Origin: Aminomonas paucivorans DSM 12260
Lineage (GTDB): Bacteria > Synergistota > Synergistia > Synergistales > Synergistaceae
Length of the DNA stretch: 64,000 bases
Assembly (NCBI RefSeq): GCF_000165795.1
Contig: NZ_CM001022.1
Span: 1,054,001 to 1,118,000, forward strand
Direction: 5' to 3'
In this document: piece by piece, positions 57,222 through 64,000 of the stretch
How positions within the stretch are numbered: the stretch's first letter is position 1
How the letters are laid out: each line of letters starts with the position of its first letter
Made by a program: the position numbers and the translations under genes
Notes under the pieces: model-generated
What the model saw: only the letters and a program-made list of their open reading frames with translations
What the model was told of the DNA's origin: nothing
The model's database searches: none

Positions 57222-57701
57222 ATGCTCTGTCCTCGCTGCGAGCTCTTGGAGACCCGGGTCCTGGAGACTCGAACCGCCGACGGAGGTCGGGTGGTCCGGC
57301 GCCGGAGGGAGTGCCCGGGGTGCGGTTACCGGTTCACCACCTACGAGAGACCGGAGGAACGGCAGCTTCTCTGGGTGGTGAAGAAGGACGGACGCCGGGA
57401 GAGCTTCGACCGCACCAAGCTCCTCAAGGGGCTGGTGCGGGCCTGCGAGAAGCTCCCCGTGCCCCTGGACCGCCTGGAGGACGCCGCCGCCCGCATCGAG
57501 GGCAAACTGCGGGAGTCCGAACAGGGAGAGGTTTCGAGCCTGCAGGTGGGGGATCTGGCCATGGAGGAACTTCGCAAGCTGCACAAGGTGGCCTACGTGC
57601 GCTTCGCGTCGGTGTACCGGGAGTTTACCGATCTGTCCAATTTCGCTACGGAGATCGCCCGGCTGATCGAGGAAAGGGAGGAGAGGCATGGACACGAATA
57701 A
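57222..57701 (+). CDS. nrdR: Transcriptional repressor NrdR
   Basis: A 159-residue repressor of ribonucleotide reductase genes. The zinc ribbon is MLCPRCELLETRVLETR and CPGCGYRFTTYERPE; the ATP-cone (WVVKKDGRRESFDRTKLLKGLVRAC, LRKLHKVAYVRFASVYREF) senses ATP/dATP. The usual first motif CPxCxxxDSRVxDSR is slightly changed (LETRVLETR). The ATG at 57222 follows GTAGGAGGTCTGCG. It overlaps nrdD by 14 bp, so the repressor is co-expressed with its target. Confidence 0.94.
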   Translation: MLCPRCELLETRVLETRTADGGRVVRRRRECPGCGYRFTTYERPEERQLLWVVKKDGRRESFDRTKLLKGLVRACEKLPVPLDRLEDAAARIEGKLRESEQGEVSSLQVGDLAMEELRKLHKVAYVRFASVYREFTDLSNFATEIARLIEEREERHGHE

Positions 57702-59823
57702 TCCGGATCTTCTGCTGGAAGATCGCCCCCGCTCAGGAAGACAGCAGCACCTGTTCGGTCCCCAGGGGGAATCCACGGACCTGGCCCTCATGGTGGACGC
57801 CCTGGCCCAGGAGGAGCGCTCTCCCTGGGACGCGGAACGGATCCGCAACGCCCTCGTCCTGGAGGCGGGGGTGGACCCCGCCACGGCGGGGGAAATCGCC
57901 GCGGAGGTGGAGGACGACCTGATCCGCTACGGACGGGAGCACGTCACCACCCGCCTGATCCGGGAGCTGGTGAACGTCAAGCTCTTCCAGCGGGGACTGG
58001 ACGCCAAGCTGGCGGACCACAGCCAGATCGGATTGCCCCTCCACGATCTGGAGTCCATGCTCCTCCAGCCCAACCACGAGAACAGCAACACCACCCACAA
58101 CCCCGAGTCCATCAACCTCTCCATCGCGGAGCGGGTCCTCAAGGAGTACGCCCTCACCAAGGTTTTCTCCCCCGACGTGGCGGCGGCGCACCTGCGGGGG
58201 GATCTGCACCTCCACGACCTGGGGATGGTGAACCGTCCCTACTGCTCCGGCCAGAGCATGGCCTACGTGGCCCGCTACGGCCTCAACATGCCCTCCATCA
58301 CCAGCGTTTCCGCCCCGGCGCAGCACGCCGACGTGCTGCTGGCCCACATCCTCAAGATGACCTCGGTGCTCCAGAACAACTTCGCCGGGGCCATCGGCTG
58401 GGACGCGGTGAACACCTTCTTCGCCCCCTTCCTGGAAGGAGCTTCGGACGCCCAGTGCCGCCAGCTGGCCCAGCAGCTCATCTTCGAGTTCAACCAGCTG
58501 GCGGGGGGGCGGGGAGGACAGGTGGCCTTCACGGACATCAACCTCTACTATGAAGTGCCCAACCACTTCCGGGACGTGCCTGCCATCGGCCCGGGGGGCA
58601 AGTTCACGGGCAAGACCTACGGGGACTATGCGGAGGAGTCCAAGCGGTTCCTCCGGGCCCTCTTCAAAGTGTATCTGGAAGGGGACAGCCGGGGGCATCC
58701 CTTCTTCTTCCCCAAGCCCCTCCTGCACATCACGGACTACTTCTTCCAGGAGCCTGGATGGGAGGAGTTCCTGGAGCTGGCCTGCCTGGTGGCGGCGGAG
58801 AAGGGGAACACCTACTTCGTCTTCGATCGGGGAGGGGTGGCGAAGCTTTCGGAGTGCTGCCGTCTCTCCTTCGAGCTGACCCCGGAGGACCTGGAAGAGG
58901 CCAAGCATCCCTGGAAGATGCGCTACTGCGCCCTCCAGAACGTGACCCTCAACCTGCCCCGCATCGCCTATCGCTGCGGCGGGGACCAGGAACTGCTCTT
59001 CGACCTGCTGGACCAGGACATGGAGCTGGCCGCCAAGGCGCACCTGCAGAAGCGGCGCTTCATCGAGGAGATCCTCTCTCTGGGCAAAAAAGGTCCCCTG
59101 GCGGCGTTGTGCGTGGATCACGACGGAGAGGGGTACCTGCGCCTTCGCAAGGCCAGCCACCTCATCGGCATCCTGGGGCTCAACGAGATGGTCCAGGTGG
59201 CCACGGGCAAGGAACTTCACGAGAGCGAGGAGGCCATGAAGCTGGGGCTGGCGGTGGTGCAGTACATGGATCTCAAGTGCCAGCAGCTGGCGGAGCGCCA
59301 CGGCCTCAAGATGGTGCTGGAGCAGACCCCCGCGGAGAGCACCGCCTACCGGTTCGCCAAGCTGGACGTGAAGGCCTTCCCCGACCAGGCTCCCCGGGTG
59401 GTGAAGGGGGAACCCAAGAACGGGGAGATCTACTACACCAACAGCACCCACTTCAACTACCGGGAGGGCCTGGACCCGGTGCAGCGGGTGGTGGAGGAGG
59501 GCAAGTACCACCCCATGATCAAGGCGGGAGCCCTCACCCACGTGTGGATGGGGGAGCATCGCCCCAACCCCCTTTCCCTGGCCTCCTTCGTCCAGAAGGT
59601 TTTCCGGCACTCCGAGAACGCCCAGGTGGCCTTCAGCCCGGAGTTCACGGTGTGCAACGTCTGCGGTCGCGTGACCCGGGGGTTGCAGGATTCCTGCGGG
59701 GCCTGCGGCTCTCCCGACGTGGACGGCATCACCCGGATCACGGGCTACTTCACCCGGACCTCCTCCTGGAACGGGGGCAAGAGGGGGGAACTGCGGGATC
59801 GGGCCCGGGTGAAGGTCTCCTGA
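57688..59823 (+). CDS. nrdD: Anaerobic (class III) ribonucleoside-triphosphate reductase
   Basis: A 711-residue glycyl-radical enzyme making dNTPs under strictly anaerobic conditions. A shortened ATP-cone-like N-terminus (about 35-110) is followed by the barrel: ENSNTTHNPESINLSIAERV, GDLHLHDLGMVNRPYCSGQS, TSVLQNNFAGAIGWDAVNTF. The zinc site is CNVCGRV and CGACGSP near 660-680. The radical glycine lies in RITGYFTRTSSWNGGKRGEL near the C-terminus, of the Thermotoga/archaeal type rather than the E. coli RVCGY type. The ATG at 57688 overlaps nrdR. nrdG follows 10 bp later. Confidence 0.95.
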   Translation: MDTNNPDLLLEDRPRSGRQQHLFGPQGESTDLALMVDALAQEERSPWDAERIRNALVLEAGVDPATAGEIAAEVEDDLIRYGREHVTTRLIRELVNVKLFQRGLDAKLADHSQIGLPLHDLESMLLQPNHENSNTTHNPESINLSIAERVLKEYALTKVFSPDVAAAHLRGDLHLHDLGMVNRPYCSGQSMAYVARYGLNMPSITSVSAPAQHADVLLAHILKMTSVLQNNFAGAIGWDAVNTFFAPFLEGASDAQCRQLAQQLIFEFNQLAGGRGGQVAFTDINLYYEVPNHFRDVPAIGPGGKFTGKTYGDYAEESKRFLRALFKVYLEGDSRGHPFFFPKPLLHITDYFFQEPGWEEFLELACLVAAEKGNTYFVFDRGGVAKLSECCRLSFELTPEDLEEAKHPWKMRYCALQNVTLNLPRIAYRCGGDQELLFDLLDQDMELAAKAHLQKRRFIEEILSLGKKGPLAALCVDHDGEGYLRLRKASHLIGILGLNEMVQVATGKELHESEEAMKLGLAVVQYMDLKCQQLAERHGLKMVLEQTPAESTAYRFAKLDVKAFPDQAPRVVKGEPKNGEIYYTNSTHFNYREGLDPVQRVVEEGKYHPMIKAGALTHVWMGEHRPNPLSLASFVQKVFRHSENAQVAFSPEFTVCNVCGRVTRGLQDSCGACGSPDVDGITRITGYFTRTSSWNGGKRGELRDRARVKVS

Positions 59824-59833
59824 GGGACGCTTC

Positions 59834-60517
59834 GTGGGCACGGTGACTTCTTTCGAGGTGGGCGGGTACCTGCCCACCTCTTTTTTGGACTGGGATGGTC
59901 GCGTGGCGGCGGCGGTGTTCACCCGGGGATGCAACCTGCGGTGCCCCTTCTGCCACAACCCCGAGCTGGTTCTGGGGCGCTCCGAGTCCCTGGACCCGGA
60001 GGAGATCCTGGGCGACCTCCGGCGTCGGCGGGACTTTCTGGACGGAGTGGCGGTGAGCGGAGGCGAACCCTGTCTCCAGTCTGGCCTGGCTTCCTTCCTC
60101 CGCCGGGTCGTCGACCTGGGCCTGGGGGTGAAGCTGGACACCAACGGAACCCTGCCCCAGGTCCTGGAACCTTTGCTGGAGGAGGGGCTGGTGGACCAGG
60201 TGGCCCTGGACGTCAAGGCCCCCTGGGGGCTTTACGACCGTCTCAGCGGGGTGGAGGGGGCGGCGGAAAAGGTGAAGGCCTCCCTGGCCCTGCTGCACCG
60301 CAGCGGCGTGGACTACGAGCTGCGGACCACCTGGGTTCCGGCGCTTCTTTCCGAGGCGGACCTGCTGGAGCTTCGAGACCAACTGGAGGGAGAACCCCGC
60401 TGGGTGGTTCAGGCCTTTCGCCCCGGGCGTTGCCTCGATCCCGCCCTGGACGAGACTGCCCCGGCCTCCCTGGATCGAATGGTGGTCCTTCTTCCGGGAG
60501 TGACCCTTCGGGGTTGA
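59834..60517 (+). CDS. nrdG: Anaerobic ribonucleotide reductase activating protein (radical SAM)
   Basis: A 227-residue glycyl-radical activase. The [4Fe-4S]/SAM motif is FTRGCNLRCPFCHNPELV (CxxxCxxC), then VAVSGGEPCLQSGL, LGVKLDTNGTLPQVL and VALDVKAPWGLYDRL. It generates the Gly radical on NrdD. Size and motifs suit the longer NrdG2/YjjW-free type found with Thermotoga-like NrdD. It starts at GTG 59834 behind TGAGGGACGCTTC, 10 bp after nrdD. A terminator follows the stop. Confidence 0.93.
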   Translation: MGTVTSFEVGGYLPTSFLDWDGRVAAAVFTRGCNLRCPFCHNPELVLGRSESLDPEEILGDLRRRRDFLDGVAVSGGEPCLQSGLASFLRRVVDLGLGVKLDTNGTLPQVLEPLLEEGLVDQVALDVKAPWGLYDRLSGVEGAAEKVKASLALLHRSGVDYELRTTWVPALLSEADLLELRDQLEGEPRWVVQAFRPGRCLDPALDETAPASLDRMVVLLPGVTLRG

Positions 60518-60534
60518 GGGACACAAAGAAACCG

Positions 60535-60566
60535 ACGGCGGCCCGCAAGGGCCGCCGTGCTCTTTG
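60535..60566 (+). terminator. Terminator of nrdRDG
   Basis: ACGGCGGCCC pairs with GGGCCGCCGT over 10 bp (GCAA loop), followed by GCTCTTT. Confidence 0.78.
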
Positions 60567-60636
60567 CGGACCAAGGGATTTTGCGCAAAAGGGGGGTTTT
60601 TTCTTAAGACAGTCTTTCCCTTGTCCCTTCCTTGGG

Positions 60637-60642
60637 TATAAT
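60637..60642 (+). promoter_or_regulatory. -10 box of the liv operon
   Basis: A perfect TATAAT in TTGGGTATAATAACC, 48 bp upstream of the livJ ATG, in the only AT-richer patch of this gap. The -35 region (CTTTCC) is weak, which suggests an activator or a tolerant promoter. Confidence 0.5.
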
Positions 60643-60690
60643 AACCCGTAAGCCGCAAGGCCCGATCGATTTCGGAGGAGGGGTGTGTGG

Positions 60691-61827
60691 ATGCGTTTCT
60701 TCAGGAGTTTCGGATTGGCGTGCGTCATGGTGATGGTCGTCGCGGGGATGGCCCTGGCGGCGGACACGGTGCGGATCGGCGTCTTCCTTCCGCTGACGGG
60801 GCAGAACGCCTTCGGCGGCCAGCTGGAGCTGGACGGCGTGAAGATGGCCCACCAGGAGATGTCCAAAATCCTGGGCAAGAAGGTGGACCTCATCGTGGTG
60901 GACAACAAGTCCGACAAGGTGGAGGCGGCCAACGCGGTGAAGCGCCTCATCGAAAAGGAGAAGGTCGTGGCCATCATCGGCACCTACGGCTCCTCCCTCG
61001 CCATGGCGGGCGGGGAGATTTCCGAGAAGGCCAAGATCCCCGCGGTGGGAACCTCCTGCACCAACCCCCTGGTGACCCAGGGCAAGAAGTACTACTTCCG
61101 CGCCTGCTTCATCGATCCCTTCCAGGGAGCCGGTGCCGCCACCTTCGCCCTGAAGGACCTGAAGGCCAAGAACGGCGCCCTCCTCATCGACGTGTCCCAG
61201 GACTACAGCGTGGGTCTCGCCACCTTCTTCGAGAAGGCCTTCGTCAAGGGCGGCGGCAAGATCGTGGCCAAGCTGAGCTACAACTCCGGGGATCAGGACT
61301 TCACCGCCCAGCTCACGGAGATCATCAGCAAGAAGCCCGACGTTCTCTTCATCCCCTCCTACTTCGCCGAAGGGGCCATCATCATGAAGCAGGCCAAGGA
61401 GCTGGGGGGCAAGTTCAAGATCATGGGCGGCGACGCCATGGACAACCCGGACATCGTGAAGATCGGCGGCGCGGCGGTGGAGGGCTTCTCCTACACCACC
61501 TTCCCCTACGATCCCACCATGAAGGACATGAACCCGGTGGCCAAGAAGTTCACCGCCAACTGGAAAAAGGTCTTCCCCAAGAAGGACCCCAACGTCAACT
61601 CCGCCCTGGGCTACGACAGCTACATGCTGATCATGGACGCCATCAAGCGGGCGGGCAAGGCGGAGCCCGAGGCCATCACCAAGGCCCTGGCCTCCACCAA
61701 GGGCTTCCTGGGAGTCACCGGTGCCACCACCATCAACGCCACCCACGACGCGGAGAAGCCCGTGGGGATCATGCAGATCCAAAACGGCAAGCGGGTTTTC
61801 CTGACCACCGTGGAGCCGAAGCTCTAG
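60691..61827 (+). CDS. livJ: Branched-chain amino acid ABC transporter substrate-binding protein
   Basis: A 378-residue periplasmic binding protein, type I (LivJ-like). The signal peptide is MRFFRSFGLACVMVMVVAGMALA. The mature domain includes VRIGVFLPLTGQNAFGGQLELDGVKMAH, IIGTYGSSLAMAGGEIS (ligand serines/threonines), PAVGTSCTNPLVTQGKKYYFR, DVLFIPSYFAEGAIIMKQAK and NSALGYDSYMLIMDAIKRAG. It captures Leu/Ile/Val or related amino acids. The ATG at 60691 is 8-9 bp from GGAGGAGG; the GTG at 60685 is too close. A hairpin separates it from livH. Confidence 0.93.
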   Translation: MRFFRSFGLACVMVMVVAGMALAADTVRIGVFLPLTGQNAFGGQLELDGVKMAHQEMSKILGKKVDLIVVDNKSDKVEAANAVKRLIEKEKVVAIIGTYGSSLAMAGGEISEKAKIPAVGTSCTNPLVTQGKKYYFRACFIDPFQGAGAATFALKDLKAKNGALLIDVSQDYSVGLATFFEKAFVKGGGKIVAKLSYNSGDQDFTAQLTEIISKKPDVLFIPSYFAEGAIIMKQAKELGGKFKIMGGDAMDNPDIVKIGGAAVEGFSYTTFPYDPTMKDMNPVAKKFTANWKKVFPKKDPNVNSALGYDSYMLIMDAIKRAGKAEPEAITKALASTKGFLGVTGATTINATHDAEKPVGIMQIQNGKRVFLTTVEPKL

Positions 61828-61886
61828 CGCCAGATCGATCTTCCGCCGTCTGCAACGGGACGGCCGCGGGCGGCGCAGCACCCCGA

Positions 61887-61916
61887 GGGGGGGAGGCGAT
61901 GTCCTCCCCCCCCTTT
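61887..61916 (+). terminator. Hairpin between livJ and livH (attenuator-like)
   Basis: GGGGGGGAGG pairs with CCTCCCCCCC (6-nt loop), followed by TTTCCC. As in many transporter operons it could stabilise or end most transcripts after the binding-protein gene, giving more LivJ than permease. Confidence 0.55.
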
Positions 61917-61938
61917 CCCTGAACGAGGGGGGTTCCTC

Positions 61939-62832
61939 TTGAGCCTGGATATGTTCATCCAGCACTTCTTCAACGCCCTCACCCTGGGCAGTCTCTACGG
62001 CCTCATCGCCATCGGCTACACCATGGTCTACGGCATCCTGCGGCTCATCAACTTCGCCCATGGGGACATCTTCATGCTGGGGGCCTACGGGGTCTTCTGG
62101 GCCCTGACCCTGTACAGCCTTCCCTGGTCCGTGGCGGTGGTGCTCTCTGTGGTCCTCACGGCGGGACTGGGCATCCTGGTGGACCGGATCGCCTACCGGC
62201 CCCTGCGAAGCGCTCCCCGGATCTCCGCCCTCATCAGCGCCATCGGCGTCTCCTTCTTCATCGAAAACCTGTGCATCGTGGTCTTCTCCGGCATCCCCCG
62301 GCCCGTGGAGCGGCCGGAGTGGCTGGTGAACGTCCTGGAGTTCGGAAACATCCGCATCCTTCCCCTGGCCCTGGTGGTGCCCGCCATCTCCCTGGTCCTG
62401 GTGGCGGGGCTCTTCTGGGTGGTGTACCGCACCAAGCCGGGGCTGGCCATGCGGGCCATCTCCAAGGACATCGAGACCACCCGCCTCATGGGGGTGAGCG
62501 TGGACCACATCATCGCCCTCACCTTCGGCCTGGGGTCCGCCCTGGCGGCGGCGGCGGGGATCATGTGGGCCCTCCGGTACCCCCAGATCCACCCCCTCAT
62601 GGGCATCTTCCCGGGCTTCAAGGCCTTCATCGCCGCGGTCCTGGGGGGTATCGGTTCCATCCAGGGGGCCATGATCGGCGGGTTGCTCCTGGGCTTCATC
62701 GAAATCATGGTGGTGGCGTTCTTCCCCGCCCTGTCGGGCTACCGGGACGCCTTCGCCTTCGTCCTGCTGATCGTCATCCTGCTCCTGAAGCCCACGGGGC
62801 TCATGGGAGAAAAACTGGAGGAGAAGGTCTGA
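61939..62832 (+). CDS. livH: Branched-chain amino acid ABC transporter permease LivH
   Basis: A 297-residue inner-membrane permease with about eight hydrophobic segments: GSLYGLIAIGYTMVYGILRLINFAHGDIFMLGAY near the start, AISALISAIGVSFFIEN-like RISALISAIGVSFFIEN, MRAISKDIETTRLMGVSVDHI (the EAA-like cytoplasmic loop) and GFKAFIAAVLGGIGSIQGAM. It starts at TTG 61939 behind GAGGGGGGTTCCTC. Its stop overlaps the livM start (TGATG). Confidence 0.93.
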   Translation: MSLDMFIQHFFNALTLGSLYGLIAIGYTMVYGILRLINFAHGDIFMLGAYGVFWALTLYSLPWSVAVVLSVVLTAGLGILVDRIAYRPLRSAPRISALISAIGVSFFIENLCIVVFSGIPRPVERPEWLVNVLEFGNIRILPLALVVPAISLVLVAGLFWVVYRTKPGLAMRAISKDIETTRLMGVSVDHIIALTFGLGSALAAAAGIMWALRYPQIHPLMGIFPGFKAFIAAVLGGIGSIQGAMIGGLLLGFIEIMVVAFFPALSGYRDAFAFVLLIVILLLKPTGLMGEKLEEKV

Positions 62833-63893
62833 TGGGCAAGCATAGGGATCTCACCCTCAACCTCCTGCTGCTTTCCGCGCTGGGAGCCTTCCTCTGGTGG
62901 GCCGAAGGAAACCTGGACGGGTACAAGATCCAGGTGCTGAACCTCATCGCCATCAACGCCATCCTGGCGGTGAGCCTGAACCTCATCTACGGCTTCACGG
63001 GGATGTTCTCCCTGGGACACGCGGGGTTCATGGCCGTGGGGGCCTACACCTGCGCCCTCCTGATCCTGCCCCCCATCCAGAAGGAAATGATCTACATCCT
63101 GGAACCCCTCATCTGGCCCTTCTCGGCCCTCCACGCTCCCTTCTTCGTGGCGGTGCTGGCGGGGGGGATCATGGCGGGGGTGTTCAGCCTCTTCATCGCC
63201 ATGCCGGTGCTCCGACTGGGGGGGGACTATCTGGGCATCGCCTCCCTGGGCTTCGCGGAGATCATCCGGGTGGTGTTCACCAACGCCACTCCCATCACCA
63301 ACGGGGCCCTGGGGATCAAGGGCATCCCGGACTACGCCAACCTCTGGTGGAACTGGGGGTGGTGCGTCCTCACCCTGTACGTCATCGTGCGGCTCCTGAA
63401 GAGCAACTTCGGCAACTGCCTCAAGGCCATCCGGGACGACGAGGTGGCTGCCCGGGCCATGGGCATCGACACCTTCCGCTACCGGGTGATCTCCTTCGTG
63501 GTGGGGGCCTTCTTCGCCGGGGTGGGGGGAGCCCTCATGGGCAGCCTCATCACCACCATCGACCCCAAGATGTTCACCTTCCTCCTCACCTTCAACGTCC
63601 TCATGATCGTGGTGGCGGGAGGGCTGGGCTCCATCACCGGCAGCGTGCTGGGCAGCGTGGTCATCACGGTGCTCCTGGAGTGGCTGCGCTTCGTGGAGAA
63701 CCCCATCGACCTGGGTTCCCTCCACATCCCCGGCATCCCCGGGATGCGCATGGTGATCTTCTCCCTGGCCCTCCTGCTCATCATCCTCTTCCGGCGGGAG
63801 GGCATCATGGGCCAGAGGGAATGGACCTGGAGCGGCCTGGGGCGGCTTCTGTCCCGGGGCCGGGGTTCCGCGGACGGAGGGGATGCCCGATGA
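62832..63893 (+). CDS. livM: Branched-chain amino acid ABC transporter permease LivM
   Basis: A 353-residue permease pairing with LivH. Signatures are VSLNLIYGFTGMFSLGHAGFMAVGAY, LRLGGDYLGIASLGFAEIIRVV, LKAIRDDEVAARAMGIDTFRYRV (EAA-like loop) and VAGGLGSITGSVLGSV. About nine hydrophobic segments are present, with a basic C-terminal tail (RRLLSRGRGSADGG). The ATG at 62832 overlaps livH and its stop overlaps livG (ATGA), showing coupled translation of the complex. Confidence 0.94.
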   Translation: MGKHRDLTLNLLLLSALGAFLWWAEGNLDGYKIQVLNLIAINAILAVSLNLIYGFTGMFSLGHAGFMAVGAYTCALLILPPIQKEMIYILEPLIWPFSALHAPFFVAVLAGGIMAGVFSLFIAMPVLRLGGDYLGIASLGFAEIIRVVFTNATPITNGALGIKGIPDYANLWWNWGWCVLTLYVIVRLLKSNFGNCLKAIRDDEVAARAMGIDTFRYRVISFVVGAFFAGVGGALMGSLITTIDPKMFTFLLTFNVLMIVVAGGLGSITGSVLGSVVITVLLEWLRFVENPIDLGSLHIPGIPGMRMVIFSLALLLIILFRREGIMGQREWTWSGLGRLLSRGRGSADGGDAR

Positions 63894-64000
63894 GCGATCG
63901 TCCGGTGGTGCTGGAGACGAAGAACGTGGTGATGCGTTTCGGAGGCCTCGCGGCGGTGAACGGATTCGACATCGCCGTGGAGCAGGGGCGCATCGTGAGC
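63890..64000 (+). CDS. livG: Branched-chain amino acid ABC transporter ATP-binding protein LivG (partial)
   Basis: Only the first 37 residues fall in the window, reading MSDRPVVLETKNVVMRFGG then LAAVNGFDIAVEQGRIVS, the typical start of a LivG ATPase just before Walker A. It overlaps the livM stop by ATGA. The rest of the gene, and probably livF, lie beyond base 64000. Confidence 0.85.
   Translation, partial: MSDRPVVLETKNVVMRFGGLAAVNGFDIAVEQGRIVS

Noticed and set aside
1-64000. CRISPR arrays, prophage, insertion sequences or integrative elements
   Set aside because: No regularly spaced direct repeats, integrase, transposase or phage structural genes were seen. The lone XRE-ImmA pair is not enough to call a mobile element, and the tRNA-Ser gene has no integrase or repeated 3' end next to it.

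Overview
This 64 kb window is very GC-rich (by eye well above 60%), densely packed and chromosomal. I see no phage, insertion sequence, CRISPR array or rRNA. The gene content fits an anaerobic, amino-acid-fermenting bacterium of the Synergistota type (Aminomonas/Thermanaerovibrio-like). It includes a class III ribonucleotide reductase, a ferredoxin-type 2-oxoacid oxidoreductase, urocanate hydratase, L-asparaginase, a D-aminoacylase, an ornithine/lysine-type decarboxylase, polar and branched-chain amino acid ABC transporters, and SpoVS without other sporulation genes. The phylum is inferred from gene content; no 16S rRNA is present.

Layout. 1-3.9 kb: a class V aminotransferase cut by the left edge, a nitrilase-fold amidohydrolase, a hotdog thioesterase and a secreted serine hydrolase. 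3.9-7.5 kb (minus): a fused binding-protein/permease amino acid transporter, its ATPase and a fold-III decarboxylase. 7.7-14.6 kb: a small protein, an L,D-transpeptidase, spoVS, hisS-aspS, a UPF0173 hydrolase and a secreted protein ending in a permuted papain-fold (YiiX) domain. 14.7-22.6 kb (mostly minus): an RpiR regulator, a citG-XRE-ImmA-flavin oxidoreductase operon, a YbaK protein, a PPC-domain protein, asparaginase with a LUD protein, and a DUF362 ferredoxin-like protein. 22.6-31 kb: acylphosphatase, an AlaX-like editing protein, DedA, a GH26-like protein, typA, hutU, two small unknown proteins and tRNA-Ser(UGA). 31-38.9 kb: a secreted protein, a CoA-binding protein, a thioesterase, a prepilin-like protein, copper ATPase and chaperone, korAB, a peroxiredoxin and a superoxide-reductase-like secreted protein. 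38.9-45.4 kb (minus): folP-folK and a secreted unknown, D-aminoacylase, a YfcC transporter and a histidine phosphatase. 45.4-57 kb: a CIRCE-controlled hrcA-grpE-dnaK-dnaJ operon, then prmA-rsmE-mtaB, a second compact Hsp70 with its own J protein, HIT, rpsU and yqeY. 57-60.5 kb: nrdR-nrdD-nrdG behind two NrdR-box-like sites. 60.6-64 kb: a liv transporter operon cut by the right edge inside livG.

How the parts work together. Uptake (polar ABC transporter, Liv, YfcC), deamination and degradation (asparaginase, HutU, D-aminoacylase, decarboxylase) and ferredoxin-linked oxidation of 2-oxoacids (KorAB) form a coherent amino-acid fermentation set. The most unusual items are: a divergent Hsp70/J-protein pair inserted into the conserved dnaK-prmA-rsmE-mtaB-rpsU-yqeY neighbourhood, whose Hsp70 appears to start at a CTG codon; an XRE/ImmA pair joined through a CCC-TGA overlap that looks like a +1 frameshift site; a secreted protein with an unusual N-terminal domain fused to a YiiX-type domain; and a secreted superoxide-reductase-like protein that has lost metal ligands. 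Start codons GTG, TTG and CTG are common here, and ATGA/TGATG/GTGA overlaps mark the operons. Many long antisense frames are GC artefacts.
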